This document shows, piece after piece, positions 1 to 8,755 of a stretch of 64,000 bases of DNA (positions within the stretch are counted from its first letter, which is position 1; the number at the start of each line of letters is the position of its first letter). This stretch comes from G963665185 sp049723905 (GTDB taxonomy: Bacteria; Desulfobacterota; Desulfovibrionia; Desulfovibrionales; Desulfovibrionaceae), in contig NZ_JBJKFD010000001.1 of assembly GCF_049723905.1 (NCBI RefSeq), forward strand, positions 620,001-684,000, given 5' to 3'. The notes below the pieces were generated by a model. It did no database searches, was not told the DNA's origin, and worked only from the letters and a program-made list of their open reading frames with translations. The position numbers and the translations under genes are program-made.

Positions 1-1696
1 ATCCGGCCGATCCTCCTGCTGCAGGAGTCTTCATAAAGCTGCCGAGAGTCTTTTCCAGATCAAGCTGCTTGAGTTTGAGCACCAAACTGCTCAGAGGCGT
101 TTTAAGACTCGCATCGACAACTACATCTGTATTGAGCGTGCCTTGAAAAATATTCAGGCTCAGCGGGGACAAAGCTACTCGACCGTTTTGGGCGGTAACA
201 CGGGCTTCGATATTGTTTGTCGGAATTTTGTAGACTCTGAGTTTTCCAATTTTCAGCTGTCCGTCCACGTCGAGCGACTTGAGAAGTTCCACCGGAAGCT
301 CTGCGGATTCTTTGGCATTTTTGTTTGACGAAACGTCTGCAGTAGGACTTGATGTGACTTTCTCAGATTTTTTGGACGGTAGATACCTATCTACGTCCAA
401 AGCGTCGGCATTTAGGTCGAAAGTCAGGGAAGGCAGACCGGCAGTTTTGGAAAAATGGGCCGCGGTCATTTGTCCTGTGAAAACGGTATCGTCCAGGTGA
501 ACGGTTAAAGATTCAATCACAGCTTTGTCAGCTCCATAGCTGAACTGCAGGTTGGCTTCCATCTCCGTAAGGGCTTTGGGATCCATCGCATCCAGTGGGG
601 GGAGAGCCATTGCCTTCATCAGGGCCTTCGGTGAAAAATTATCTAGCGTGATGACTCCGTTGACTACCGGTGAGGTAAAAAGTTTTTTGCCGTTGAAAGT
701 CCCTGTTAACGACAGGTTGTTGTACACATCTGCTTTCAAACAGGTCACTACAATCGTTTGTTGCAGCCAGTTCAGAACCATATTTGCCGCAAGTGCTGCA
801 TCAATTCTTTCACCGGGAATCGGTCCGCCTTCGAGTGTCGAAGCCAGTTCAAGGTTCTTCAGCTCCGCCAAGCCGGTCTTCCAATCGGCTTTGAGGTCGC
901 CGGTCAGTTTCAGCTTGCCGGAAAGTGGCTTCTTTTCTGGTTGTTGAAGGCTCATTCGCTGCAAATCGATATCGATTTGGGTTCCCTTGCAAAGTATTGT
1001 GTTTTCGGACAGTTCAAGCGTAATTTGTGAGGTCAGATTCATTATCGCCTTGATGTCCGGTTTCGCGCTATCCACAGCCATGGAAAGACTGGCGGTAAAT
1101 GGTTCAGACAGGTTACTGCCGGTAACCTTCATATTGATGGAGCTTGCCGTGTACTTTTCTTTTTTTTGTTGGTCTTCCCAGGTTATTTCTGCATCTGAAA
1201 TTTCCACACCGCGTACGCTTATGGATTTAATAGAGAATTGGTTTTCAGATGTACTTTTTTTTGCCTGGTCCGAAGTTGAAGTTTCTGCCTGTTTTTCGTG
1301 CAAATCCATCCAGTTGGACTTGCCGGAACTATCCTTGCCCAGGTAGAGTTGCAGCCCCTTGAGCAGACACGTCTCCACCACAATTTCACGACTGAGCAAG
1401 GGGATGAGGCCGACTTTGACGTCGGCTTCCTTGATACGTGTCATGGGGACCTGGCTGAACCATGGGGCATTTCCAAGGCTTACTCGGTTCAGACGAAAGC
1501 CGATCCAAGGAAAGAAGGAAAGTTCAATATCACCTTCAACCTGGAACGTTCTCCCTGTTGCCTCTTGTACCGCTTCTTCTACTTGAGGTTTGTAGTCGTT
1601 GGGATTGACCACCATGGGGATAATTATAACGGCGGCCACACAGATAATAAGTAGAGAGGCGGCCAACACGACGAGAATTTTAATTGTTTTGTTCAT
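1..1696 (-). CDS. AsmA family protein (C-terminus cut by window edge)
   Basis: Reading leftward from an ATG at 1696 there is an uninterrupted frame of about 565 codons that runs off the window, so the C-terminus is missing. The N-terminus is a single hydrophobic anchor (about residues 5-28, rich in V, A, L, I). It is followed by the AsmA hallmark of a proline/asparagine turn (VVNPNDYKPQVEEAVQEATG) and an amphipathic beta region ending in LGNAPWF. AsmA-like proteins are inner-membrane-anchored periplasmic proteins that form beta-groove bridges implicated in phospholipid or lipoprotein traffic to the outer membrane; that role is family knowledge. A GGAG ribosome site lies just upstream of the start. 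The gene is divergent from the pseudouridine synthase at 1761. Confidence 0.85.
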   Translation of the reverse strand, partial: MNKTIKILVVLAASLLIICVAAVIIIPMVVNPNDYKPQVEEAVQEATGRTFQVEGDIELSFFPWIGFRLNRVSLGNAPWFSQVPMTRIKEADVKVGLIPLLSREIVVETCLLKGLQLYLGKDSSGKSNWMDLHEKQAETSTSDQAKKSTSENQFSIKSISVRGVEISDAEITWEDQQKKEKYTASSINMKVTGSNLSEPFTASLSMAVDSAKPDIKAIMNLTSQITLELSENTILCKGTQIDIDLQRMSLQQPEKKPLSGKLKLTGDLKADWKTGLAELKNLELASTLEGGPIPGERIDAALAANMVLNWLQQTIVVTCLKADVYNNLSLTGTFNGKKLFTSPVVNGVITLDNFSPKALMKAMALPPLDAMDPKALTEMEANLQFSYGADKAVIESLTVHLDDTVFTGQMTAAHFSKTAGLPSLTFDLNADALDVDRYLPSKKSEKVTSSPTADVSSNKNAKESAELPVELLKSLDVDGQLKIGKLRVYKIPTNNIEARVTAQNGRVALSPLSLNIFQGTLNTDVVVDASLKTPLSSLVLKLKQLDLEKTLGSFMKTPAAGGSAG

Positions 1697-1760
1697 ATGC
1701 CGCTCCATATGTCGGCTTTTTTGATTAAATTACTAATTTCAACAATACGTCTTCTTCATC

Positions 1761-2627
1761 ATGGTAACGCCAAATCAAAAACAATACGAGCTTTTGCTCG
1801 CAGTTGCCCAGCCCCAAGTCCAATGGCGGTTGGATAAGTTTCTTTCCCTTCTTTTTCCTGATATGAGCCTCCGAGGCCGCCGCCGTCTGATTGAGCAGGG
1901 CAGGGTAGAGGTGAATGGGCAGAAAAAAAAGTCGGGGTACCGTGTGTTCAACGGACAAACGGTGGGGATTTTGCCAATTCTTCAAAATGTGTGTGCGGCG
2001 CCGTATGTTTTGTCCAGAGAAAATGGTTTTGTAGCTCTCTACAAGCCAGGGGGGCTCCATACGGTAGCGCTTTCCGGAGGCGGTGGCGAAAGTCTGGAAA
2101 AACAGATGGGCAGGCATGAAGATATGGGCACCCTTTGTCTTCTCAACCGGCTTGATCAACCAACTTCCGGGATTGTTATGGCTGCGGAGTCGCACGAAGC
2201 TGCTCTTCGCTACAAAGAGTATGAAGCGACAGGACGAATAGTAAAAACATATTATGCACTGGTGACTGGGGATCTGGAACAAGCTGTCACACTTCGTTTC
2301 ACCCTGGATACCGAAAACCGTAAGAAAACCCGAGTGCTCAACGAAGAAAACACAGACGCCAGGCGTTGGACAAGTGTCGAGCCTTTATATCGGGATGCTT
2401 CAAAGCATACGACGTTGGTACGGGCAATCATCCATAAGGGAGCTAGGCATCAAATTCGTGTGCATTTGTCCCACCTGGGGCACGCCATTATAGGTGATAC
2501 ATTGTATGGGGAGGGGGAGGGCGCTTCAGGCTTGTATCTTCATCATGGCAGTATTGTTTTTCCTGGATTTTCTGCCCATTGTGTACCTGCCTGGAAGGAG
2601 GAAGTGCCTTGGAATTTTTCGGAATAA
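1761..2627 (+). CDS. RluA-family RNA pseudouridine synthase
   Basis: A 288-residue protein with an N-terminal S4 RNA-binding domain (about residues 20-65, including RRRLIEQGRVEVNG) and a pseudouridine synthase domain from about residue 85. The catalytic motif is LLNRLDQPTSG with the expected aspartate at residue 132; the first residue is N where RluA/C/D enzymes usually have H. Later motifs KTYYALV and GARHQIRVHLSHLGHAIIGD match the family. It should isomerise specific uridines in rRNA or tRNA in the cytoplasm; the target cannot be assigned from sequence. It converges on the metS-like/NSS transporter pair, with a shared terminator at 2647-2680 between them. Confidence 0.9.
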   Translation: MVTPNQKQYELLLAVAQPQVQWRLDKFLSLLFPDMSLRGRRRLIEQGRVEVNGQKKKSGYRVFNGQTVGILPILQNVCAAPYVLSRENGFVALYKPGGLHTVALSGGGGESLEKQMGRHEDMGTLCLLNRLDQPTSGIVMAAESHEAALRYKEYEATGRIVKTYYALVTGDLEQAVTLRFTLDTENRKKTRVLNEENTDARRWTSVEPLYRDASKHTTLVRAIIHKGARHQIRVHLSHLGHAIIGDTLYGEGEGASGLYLHHGSIVFPGFSAHCVPAWKEEVPWNFSE

Positions 2628-2642
2628 ACTGTGGAACTGAAT

Positions 2643-2680
2643 AAAAAAGGCCCCGGAGTGCAGCAGCATTCCGGGGCCTT
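2643..2680. terminator. Bidirectional intrinsic terminator
   Basis: A perfect 11-bp GC-rich stem (AAGGCCCCGGA / TCCGGGGCCTT) with a 12-nt loop lies between two convergent genes. On the minus strand it is followed by a run of six T, making it the clear terminator of the transporter pair. On the plus strand it is followed by ATTG and should act more weakly for the pseudouridine synthase gene. Confidence 0.8.
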
Positions 2681-2693
2681 ATTGTAGCTATTT

Positions 2694-2795
2694 CTACTTT
2701 TTTTTAGTCTTTATCGCCAAGCGGATGCAGAACATAGCCCCGCCCCACGTAAGAATCAAGCCGAAGAGCATCATGATGATTGCGCTTGTGGTCAT
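2694..2795 (-). CDS. metS: MetS-type small subunit of NSS transporter (33 aa)
   Basis: A 33-codon gene lies just downstream of the NSS symporter. The protein starts MTTSAIIMMLFGL, continues as one hydrophobic helix with the signature LTWGGAMFCIRLAI, and ends TKKK. The pattern T-x-S-A-I-x-M-M, a tryptophan-glycine-glycine in mid-helix and a basic tail is that of the methionine/alanine import small subunit MetS, which is needed with MetP for Na+-coupled methionine and alanine uptake in Corynebacterium. The ribosome site GGAGG overlaps the stop region of the symporter gene (TGG AGG TAA) and only 5 bases separate the two genes, so they should be translationally coupled. The family call rests on remembered sequence pattern and context, not on a search. 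Confidence 0.85.
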   Translation of the reverse strand: MTTSAIIMMLFGLILTWGGAMFCIRLAIKTKKK

Positions 2796-2800
2796 TGTAT

Positions 2801-4303
2801 TTACCTCCACAAGGATTGGTCGACTACAGCATAGTTACTGTCTATCGCTTTCTTATTGTGCAAGAATAAAGCAAGTAAGACAAGTATGCCCAGCACTCCC
2901 CATCCGTAATACAGTATTGCCTTGTCTGAGTAACCACCATAGTTGGCGGATAAGTCACCTATGGCGTTGCAGATACTCATGTAGCCCAGCACGATGGGGG
3001 TCACAAAACGAAGACAAAAGGTCCATGCCTTACCGACTCTGAACTCGGAAATTGCGTTGACATGTTCCCGCATTACATCCAACCGGCAAATCCAGCTCAA
3101 CAGAATGATTTCAATCAATCCGCAGAAAAGAATGCCGAAATTGTTTATAAAATGGTCCACAATATCTAATAACAGCAAGCCCCCCTGTGTGGTGAAGACA
3201 ATGCTGAAGATGATTGAAGGAATGCATATCAAGGCGACACCCCGCCTGTGAGAGCAGCCAAATTTATCTGTAATGGCCGACACCATGGGCTGGACAATCG
3301 AGATAAGTGAACTCAATCCGGCAACCGTCAGGGAAAGAAAAAACAACGTCCCGAAAAAAACGGGGGCAGGCAGAGTGTTGATGGCAGTGGGAATAGTGAT
3401 AAACGCCAGACCAACACCGGAGCTTACCACTTCATCAACTCCTACACCTTGTTTGGCTGCCATATGGCCCAAGATACCGAAGATCATGATGCCAGCAAGG
3501 AGGGAGAATCCGCAGTTGATGAAGACCGTCATACAGGCATTGTTGTTGATATCAGACTTTTTAGGCAGATAACTGGCATACGTAATCATAATGGAAAAGC
3601 CGATGCTCAGTGTGTAGAAGATTTGCCCGTAAGCATCGGTCCATACATGGTAGTCCATAATTTTGGAAAAGTCTGGTTTGAACAGCCACTGGAGGCCATT
3701 CATCGCCCCATCTAATGTCAGGGTGCGCCCAATAATGAGCAGAACCATAAAGAAAAGCAGGGGCATGAATATCTTGCTGATTTTTTCTACTCCGTTCCGC
3801 ACCCCCATATGCAACACACCCCAGGTAATAATCCAGGCCATCAGTGTTGTAATGAGTATTCCAGTCTGGATGCTTCCCAGTTCCAGAGGGGATGAGCTTA
3901 AGTGCAGATACTGATTAAAAAAGAAGTCCTTTGGCGCATTCCCCCATGCCTGTGTAAGGGAAAAGAACGTATACGAGATAGCCCAGCCAATGACAGCAAC
4001 ATAATAAATACCAATAACGAATGTAATGCCAATCTGCAGCCACCCAAGCCATTCCCATTTCTTAGATATGGATGCAAAAGTTTTGGGAGCTGAACCACGA
4101 AATTTGTGTCCAAGCCCGAATTCAAGAATCATGAAAGGGATGCCCGCTGTGAGCAAGGCAAAAATATAAGGAATAAGGAATGCTCCACCACCATTTTTAA
4201 AGGCAATGTAGGGGAAACGCCAGATATTCCCCAGGCCGATGGCAGAGCCTACCGCGGCCAACACGAACCCGGCACGAGAGCCCCATGTTTCGCGTGTGCT
4301 CAT
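2801..4303 (-). CDS. Sodium-dependent NSS-family amino-acid transporter (MetP-like)
   Basis: A 500-residue multi-spanning membrane protein. It opens with the neurotransmitter:sodium symporter signature WGSRAGFVLAAVGSAIGLGN followed by IWRFPY, the unwound first helix that forms the Na+ and substrate sites in LeuT-fold proteins. The next segments, GGGAFLIPY and GIPFMILEFGLG, match helix 2 of the family. About 11-12 hydrophobic segments can be counted. It should import an amino acid with Na+; the coupled MetS-type subunit at 2694-2795 points to methionine or alanine as substrate (inference). Transcription ends at the hairpin at 2643-2680. Confidence 0.92.
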   Translation of the reverse strand: MSTRETWGSRAGFVLAAVGSAIGLGNIWRFPYIAFKNGGGAFLIPYIFALLTAGIPFMILEFGLGHKFRGSAPKTFASISKKWEWLGWLQIGITFVIGIYYVAVIGWAISYTFFSLTQAWGNAPKDFFFNQYLHLSSSPLELGSIQTGILITTLMAWIITWGVLHMGVRNGVEKISKIFMPLLFFMVLLIIGRTLTLDGAMNGLQWLFKPDFSKIMDYHVWTDAYGQIFYTLSIGFSIMITYASYLPKKSDINNNACMTVFINCGFSLLAGIMIFGILGHMAAKQGVGVDEVVSSGVGLAFITIPTAINTLPAPVFFGTLFFLSLTVAGLSSLISIVQPMVSAITDKFGCSHRRGVALICIPSIIFSIVFTTQGGLLLLDIVDHFINNFGILFCGLIEIILLSWICRLDVMREHVNAISEFRVGKAWTFCLRFVTPIVLGYMSICNAIGDLSANYGGYSDKAILYYGWGVLGILVLLALFLHNKKAIDSNYAVVDQSLWR

Positions 4304-4439
4304 TGGAAACCGTCCAATACATTAAAATTTGAAAAGATATTCACAAGCCTCTGGGGTGGGGGCATAGTCAAGAATAGGTGGAAAGTCCAGAAATTGAAGC
4401 GGATTGGTTAAAAAACGGGCGGTAAAAGTCCGTTTTTTT

Positions 4440-4466
4440 TCCGGGGTCGAGGATTTGACCCCGGAA
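4440..4466 (-). terminator. Probable terminator downstream of ftsY
   Basis: A strong hairpin TTCCGGGGTC / GACCCCGGAA with a 7-nt loop lies 18 bases beyond the ftsY stop. On the minus strand it is followed by an A-rich rather than T-rich stretch. A second weak stem with a T run, at about 4410-4440, follows. The stem is clear but the U-tract is not ideal. Confidence 0.5.
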
Positions 4467-4483
4467 TTTTGCGAAATAGAAAA

Positions 4484-5950
4484 TTAAGAAAGAAGTGCCT
4501 GGGCAAAATCTCCTCCGTCAAAAGGACGAAGGTCTTCCATCTTTTCTCCCAAGCCAACGAACGTAATCGGAATTCCAAACTCCAGGGCAATCGCCACCAC
4601 AATGCCGCCCTTGGCGGTGCCATCGAGTTTTGTCAGAACTATTTCGTCCACACCCACGGCCTCGTCGAAAAGCTTGGTCTGGGAAATAGCGTTCTGCCCT
4701 GTAGTGGCATCTACCACGAGGACGCAACGATGCGGTGCACCTTCGTGCTGTTTTCCGGCAACCCGTCGGATCTTTTTCAGTTCTTCCATCAAATTGACTT
4801 TGGTATGGAGGCGTCCCGCGGTATCGAGCAGCACGAGGTCGTACCCGTTTTGCTTGGCATACTCTATGGCTTCATAAGCGACGGCTGCAGGATCGGAATT
4901 TTCACCTTTGGCATAAAATCCGGTTCCAACACGCTTCGCCCATACTTCCAGCTGTTCAATGGCTGCCGCGCGAAAAGTATCTCCCGCTGCTATCAGCACT
5001 TTGCGGCCTTGCATTTGAGCACGGTGGGCGAGTTTGGCGATAGTGGTGGTCTTTCCTACTCCGTTGACACCGACCATCATAATGACTTCAGGCGGATTGA
5101 CAGCACTGATGCGACGTTTTCCCTTGAACAGATCAGCAAGTTCTTCGTGCAGAAGTTCCTTGAAGCAAGAAGGATCGTCGGAACCTGATTTGCGGACGCG
5201 TTCTTTCAGGTTTTCGACAAGTTTCATTGAAGGTTCAAATCCCACATCAGCCATAATCAATATTTCTTCCAGTTCTTCCCAGAAGGCGTTGTTTATGGAG
5301 TCGTGGGACGTAAGCAGACTTTCGATACGGCGGGTTATGGTTTCCCGCGTTTTTTCGAGGCCTTCTGAAAGTTTGAGGAAAAGACGTGACCGCTCGTCTT
5401 CTTCGTCCTCAAGGTCAAGTGCAAGAGCCAGACGATATTGGAGCTCGGAGCGGAATTCCTCTACCGCTTCATACTCCATATCATCGAGCCATGCTTGAAA
5501 ACGAATGATGAAGTCGTCGGCTTCCGTTTGTGGTACTTCCAGAGCGTGCATGAGAAAAGCCAAACGCTCCCACAAAACGTCGTCAGCCTTGCTTATTCCT
5601 TCGAGGATAAGGTTAAGCCACACGGAAAGGCGTGGTTCGGCTTCCCGTAAAGACAAGAGGAGGGATGTCTGCCACGGGGGCATTTCCCCCGTGCCCTGTT
5701 CGGAAACGTGGGACGCAGGCTTTTCGGCAACATCTTGAATTTGTGGTTCGGCAGGCGCAGATGGGACAGGATCGGAAACCGGTGGCGTCTCAATTGTTTC
5801 CGTCTCGGGGAGTTCTTGGTGAAATTCCTGTTTCGCTGTTTGGGGACTTGGAGCTTCTGGAATTCCCTGTTCTTTTTTATATTCGTCTACGGCATTGTCG
5901 AGCCGAGAATCCACATCCCAAAGTTTTTTTATCTTGGAGAAAAATCCCAT
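4484..5950 (-). CDS. ftsY: Signal recognition particle receptor FtsY
   Basis: A 488-residue SRP-receptor GTPase that docks SRP-ribosome complexes at the inner membrane. I place the start at 5950 (MGFFSKIKKLW), which gives the amphipathic membrane-binding N-terminus expected of FtsY; an upstream in-frame ATG at 6016 would add 22 unrelated residues. Visible motifs: G1 GVNGVGKTTT (about 294-303), DTFRAAAIEQL (324-334), DTAGR (376-380), TKLDGTAKGG (440-449) and GLGEKMEDLRPF at the C-terminus. Residues 30-90 are acidic and proline-rich (A domain). Unusually, residues about 91-185 form an extra helical acidic segment before the N domain. The neighbouring asparaginase gene is divergent. Confidence 0.95.
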   Translation of the reverse strand: MGFFSKIKKLWDVDSRLDNAVDEYKKEQGIPEAPSPQTAKQEFHQELPETETIETPPVSDPVPSAPAEPQIQDVAEKPASHVSEQGTGEMPPWQTSLLLSLREAEPRLSVWLNLILEGISKADDVLWERLAFLMHALEVPQTEADDFIIRFQAWLDDMEYEAVEEFRSELQYRLALALDLEDEEDERSRLFLKLSEGLEKTRETITRRIESLLTSHDSINNAFWEELEEILIMADVGFEPSMKLVENLKERVRKSGSDDPSCFKELLHEELADLFKGKRRISAVNPPEVIMMVGVNGVGKTTTIAKLAHRAQMQGRKVLIAAGDTFRAAAIEQLEVWAKRVGTGFYAKGENSDPAAVAYEAIEYAKQNGYDLVLLDTAGRLHTKVNLMEELKKIRRVAGKQHEGAPHRCVLVVDATTGQNAISQTKLFDEAVGVDEIVLTKLDGTAKGGIVVAIALEFGIPITFVGLGEKMEDLRPFDGGDFAQALLS

Positions 5951-6131
5951 ATAGAGTCCTTGCTTCAAGGGTTTGTCGCGTAACAGGCTGATACATTCAA
6001 AGCGCGCCGGGCGCAACCGGTGGCTGATAGGGGTGGGTTTTTCCTATACGGCAGTGTTTGTTCCTTATTGACGGAGGTGTGCCCCTGGTATACCACGGCC
6101 ATTAAATAACAGCCAGTATGAGGATTCGACC

Positions 6132-7133
6132 ATGCAGCAACATACCAAAAAAAAAGTAGCGGTATTTTTTACCGGCGGGACGATCGGCATGCGTGCCGAA
6201 GGGGAAGAAGGCAGTGTTGTGCCCGCCGTGGATTTGCAACAACTGATGGCTGATTTGGGTAAGCTGCCTGAAAGTATCACGCTTGAACCCTACCCCTGGT
6301 CGAATTTTCCAAGCCCACACATGACTCCTGAACTGATGTTCAAGCTTGCCCGTGATGTGGACGGCGTTCTTGAAAAATCGGACATCTGCGGGGCTGTCGT
6401 GACACATGGCACTGACGTTATGGAAGAAAGTGCATATATGATGGATGTAACGCTACGTTCCGACAAGCCGGTTGTCTTTACCGGTGCCATGCGCAGTTTT
6501 GGGGAGCCTGGTTACGACGGTATCCGTAATCTGAGGTCGGCCATTTTGGCATGTGCCGGAAACATCCCCAGCGAGATGGGGGTGCTGGTGAGCATGGCGG
6601 ATAGATTTTTTGCGGCAGGTGAGGTGACTAAAATTCACTCCATGAACATCAATTCTTTTGATGCACCAGGAGCCGGTCCTGTCGGGATAATCGTCGGTGA
6701 GAAAGTGCATATTCGACGTTGCCCGGTGCGCAGGCGGTCCTGCAAAACGGATTTGATAGAGCCCAAGGTCGATCTTATTTCCTTTTGCCCTGGCATGGAT
6801 GGACATTTTATTGCCAGTGCTTTGGAACACGGAGCAAAGGGACTTGTCGTCCAGGGATTCGGAGCTGGAAATGTGCCTTTGAGGGTACAGGAACCACTCT
6901 CCCGAGCCGTGAAGTCCGGGGTTGTCGTAGTGCTGACATCCCGTTGTATTGAAGGCGGGGTTTGGCCAATATATGGGTATCCAGGGGGAGCTGCCGATCT
7001 TAAACGCCATGGGGTTATCATGGGGGGCGATATGCCAGCGCAAAAAGCACGTATTCTGCTCATGGCGGCGTTGGGGCAGGGGCTCAACACAGAAGATATA
7101 CGGAAATTTTTTGAAGAAACTCCCAGAGTATAG
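6132..7133 (+). CDS. L-asparaginase (cytoplasmic type)
   Basis: A 333-residue protein with both asparaginase active-site signatures: FFTGGTIGMR near the N-terminus (nucleophile threonine in TGGTIG, residues 14-19) and VVTHGTDVMEESAY (residues 89-102, supplying the second threonine and the aspartate). PVVFTGAMR carries the active-site lysine-equivalent region. There is no signal peptide, so it should hydrolyse asparagine to aspartate and ammonia in the cytoplasm, like AnsA rather than periplasmic AnsB. It lies 91 bases upstream of asnS on the same strand, so an asparagine-degrading enzyme and asparagine-tRNA charging may be co-transcribed. Confidence 0.9.
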   Translation: MQQHTKKKVAVFFTGGTIGMRAEGEEGSVVPAVDLQQLMADLGKLPESITLEPYPWSNFPSPHMTPELMFKLARDVDGVLEKSDICGAVVTHGTDVMEESAYMMDVTLRSDKPVVFTGAMRSFGEPGYDGIRNLRSAILACAGNIPSEMGVLVSMADRFFAAGEVTKIHSMNINSFDAPGAGPVGIIVGEKVHIRRCPVRRRSCKTDLIEPKVDLISFCPGMDGHFIASALEHGAKGLVVQGFGAGNVPLRVQEPLSRAVKSGVVVVLTSRCIEGGVWPIYGYPGGAADLKRHGVIMGGDMPAQKARILLMAALGQGLNTEDIRKFFEETPRV

Positions 7134-7224
7134 TTTTCTGGGAAAATCAGACTGAGTGCATTCATGCTGTAAAACAATGCGTAAATGCACCTACACAACA
7201 TTTTCTGACGCAAGGAGCGGGAGA

Positions 7225-8598
7225 ATGCAGAAACTTAGAGTAAAGGCGGCGCTCGAGGCGAGCGCGTCTCAAAGCGGCGTCATCATTCAGGGGTGGGTAC
7301 GAACCCGGCGCGACAGCAAAGATTTTTCATTCATGGAAATCAATGACGGCTCTTGCCTGAAAGGGATTCAGGTCGTCGTCGATGCAGGGACTCCCGGGTA
7401 CGACCAAATCAGCGAATTCGCCACTGGAGCAGCTGCGGAAATTGAAGGAGATCTGGTTGAATCACCCGGCAAAGGCCAGAAGTGGGAGGTCAAAGCTACA
7501 ACAATAAAACTCATTGGAGCTGCTCCTGAAGAATATCCCCTCCAAAAGAAACGGCATTCTGATGAATTTCTCCGGTCAATCGCACACTTGCGCGGGCGGA
7601 CAAATAAATTCGGAGCAATGTTTCGTATTCGTTCCGAAACTGCCAAAGCTGTGCATGACTTTTTCCATGAAAACGGCTTTTTCAACATGCATTCGCCAAT
7701 TCTGACAGGATCGGACTGCGAGGGGGCCGGAGAGATGTTCCGCGTCACTACGCTGGATTTGCATAATCCGATTCCAAAAGATTTTGATACAGAAGACTTT
7801 TTCGGGAAGGAAGCCAATCTTACTGTTTCCGGACAGCTCTCTGCGGAAACCTATGCACTTTCTCATGGTCGAGTATACACCTTTGGGCCGACCTTCCGAG
7901 CGGAAAATTCCAATACGGCGAGACATGCTGCGGAATTTTGGATGATCGAACCCGAAGCGGCCTTTTTTGATCTGGAAGATAACATGCAGCTGGGTGAAGA
8001 CCTGCTCAAATATATCATCAAACGGGTTCGGGAGCAGTGTGCCGACGACTTGGAATTGTTCACCAAGTGGGTGGACAAAACATTGGAAGCCACGCTGGAT
8101 AACATCCAAAACAATCCATTTGAGCGTGTGTCCTATACCGAGGCAATTGAAATTCTCCAAAAAGCCCAAAAGAAGTTCGAATTCCCAGTGGAATGGGGCA
8201 TTGATCTTCAGACAGAACATGAACGTTTTCTTACGGAGACCGCGTTTAAAAAACCTGTCATCGTTTATGATTATCCCAAGGACATCAAAGCGTTCTACAT
8301 GCGGCTCAATGATGATGAAAAAACAGTCGCAGCCATGGATGTGCTGGTCCCCCGTATCGGGGAAATAATCGGTGGATCACAGCGCGAAGAACGGTTGGAC
8401 GTTTTGGAGCGTCGCATTGATGAACTTGGGCTGAACAAAGACGACTACTGGTGGTACCTGGACCTGCGGCGTTTTGGGTCGGCCCCGCATTCCGGTTTCG
8501 GCATGGGCTTTGAGAGGCTGCTCATGCTTATCACCGGCATCACCAATATCCGTGATGTCATCCCGTATCCCAGAACGCCAAAGAGCCTGGATTTCTAA
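7225..8598 (+). CDS. asnS: Asparaginyl-tRNA synthetase
   Basis: A class II aminoacyl-tRNA synthetase of 457 residues. I choose the ATG at 7225 because it follows a ribosome site (AAGGAGCGGGAGA) and gives the usual family length (E. coli AsnRS is 466); the frame is open further upstream without a better site. An N-terminal OB-fold anticodon-binding domain starts at VIIQGWVRTRRDSKDFSFME. The catalytic core shows VSGQLSAETYALSHGRVYTFGPTFRAE-type motif 2 residues and the C-terminal motif 3 GFGMGFERLLMLITG followed by IRDVIPYPRTP. It charges tRNA-Asn, two genes for which lie at 9821 and 10117. A stem-loop terminator follows at 8631. Confidence 0.95.
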   Translation: MQKLRVKAALEASASQSGVIIQGWVRTRRDSKDFSFMEINDGSCLKGIQVVVDAGTPGYDQISEFATGAAAEIEGDLVESPGKGQKWEVKATTIKLIGAAPEEYPLQKKRHSDEFLRSIAHLRGRTNKFGAMFRIRSETAKAVHDFFHENGFFNMHSPILTGSDCEGAGEMFRVTTLDLHNPIPKDFDTEDFFGKEANLTVSGQLSAETYALSHGRVYTFGPTFRAENSNTARHAAEFWMIEPEAAFFDLEDNMQLGEDLLKYIIKRVREQCADDLELFTKWVDKTLEATLDNIQNNPFERVSYTEAIEILQKAQKKFEFPVEWGIDLQTEHERFLTETAFKKPVIVYDYPKDIKAFYMRLNDDEKTVAAMDVLVPRIGEIIGGSQREERLDVLERRIDELGLNKDDYWWYLDLRRFGSAPHSGFGMGFERLLMLITGITNIRDVIPYPRTPKSLDF

Positions 8599-8630
8599 AG
8601 TCATCACGGAATTTATTTCATTACCAGCCG

Positions 8631-8666
8631 AACAGCCCGGGAGATGCTTTCTTTCGGGCTGTTTCT
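8631..8666 (+). terminator. Intrinsic terminator after asnS
   Basis: The inverted repeat AACAGCCCG ... CGGGCTGTT with a loop of about 16 bases, followed by TCTTATG, lies 32 bases beyond the asnS stop. The stem is strong and the U-tract short. Confidence 0.6.
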
Positions 8667-8755
8667 TATGGTGCTGTGAGCAAAATATACATCCAATTGA
8701 TCCATATGTATCTTATTGCTAAAGTGCAAAAGTGATATGAAAAGGATACTGTTTT

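Noticed and set aside
5951..6016. N-terminal extension of FtsY starting at 6016
   Set aside because: The extra 22 residues do not resemble FtsY, while MGFFSKIKKLW at 5950 is the expected amphipathic start.
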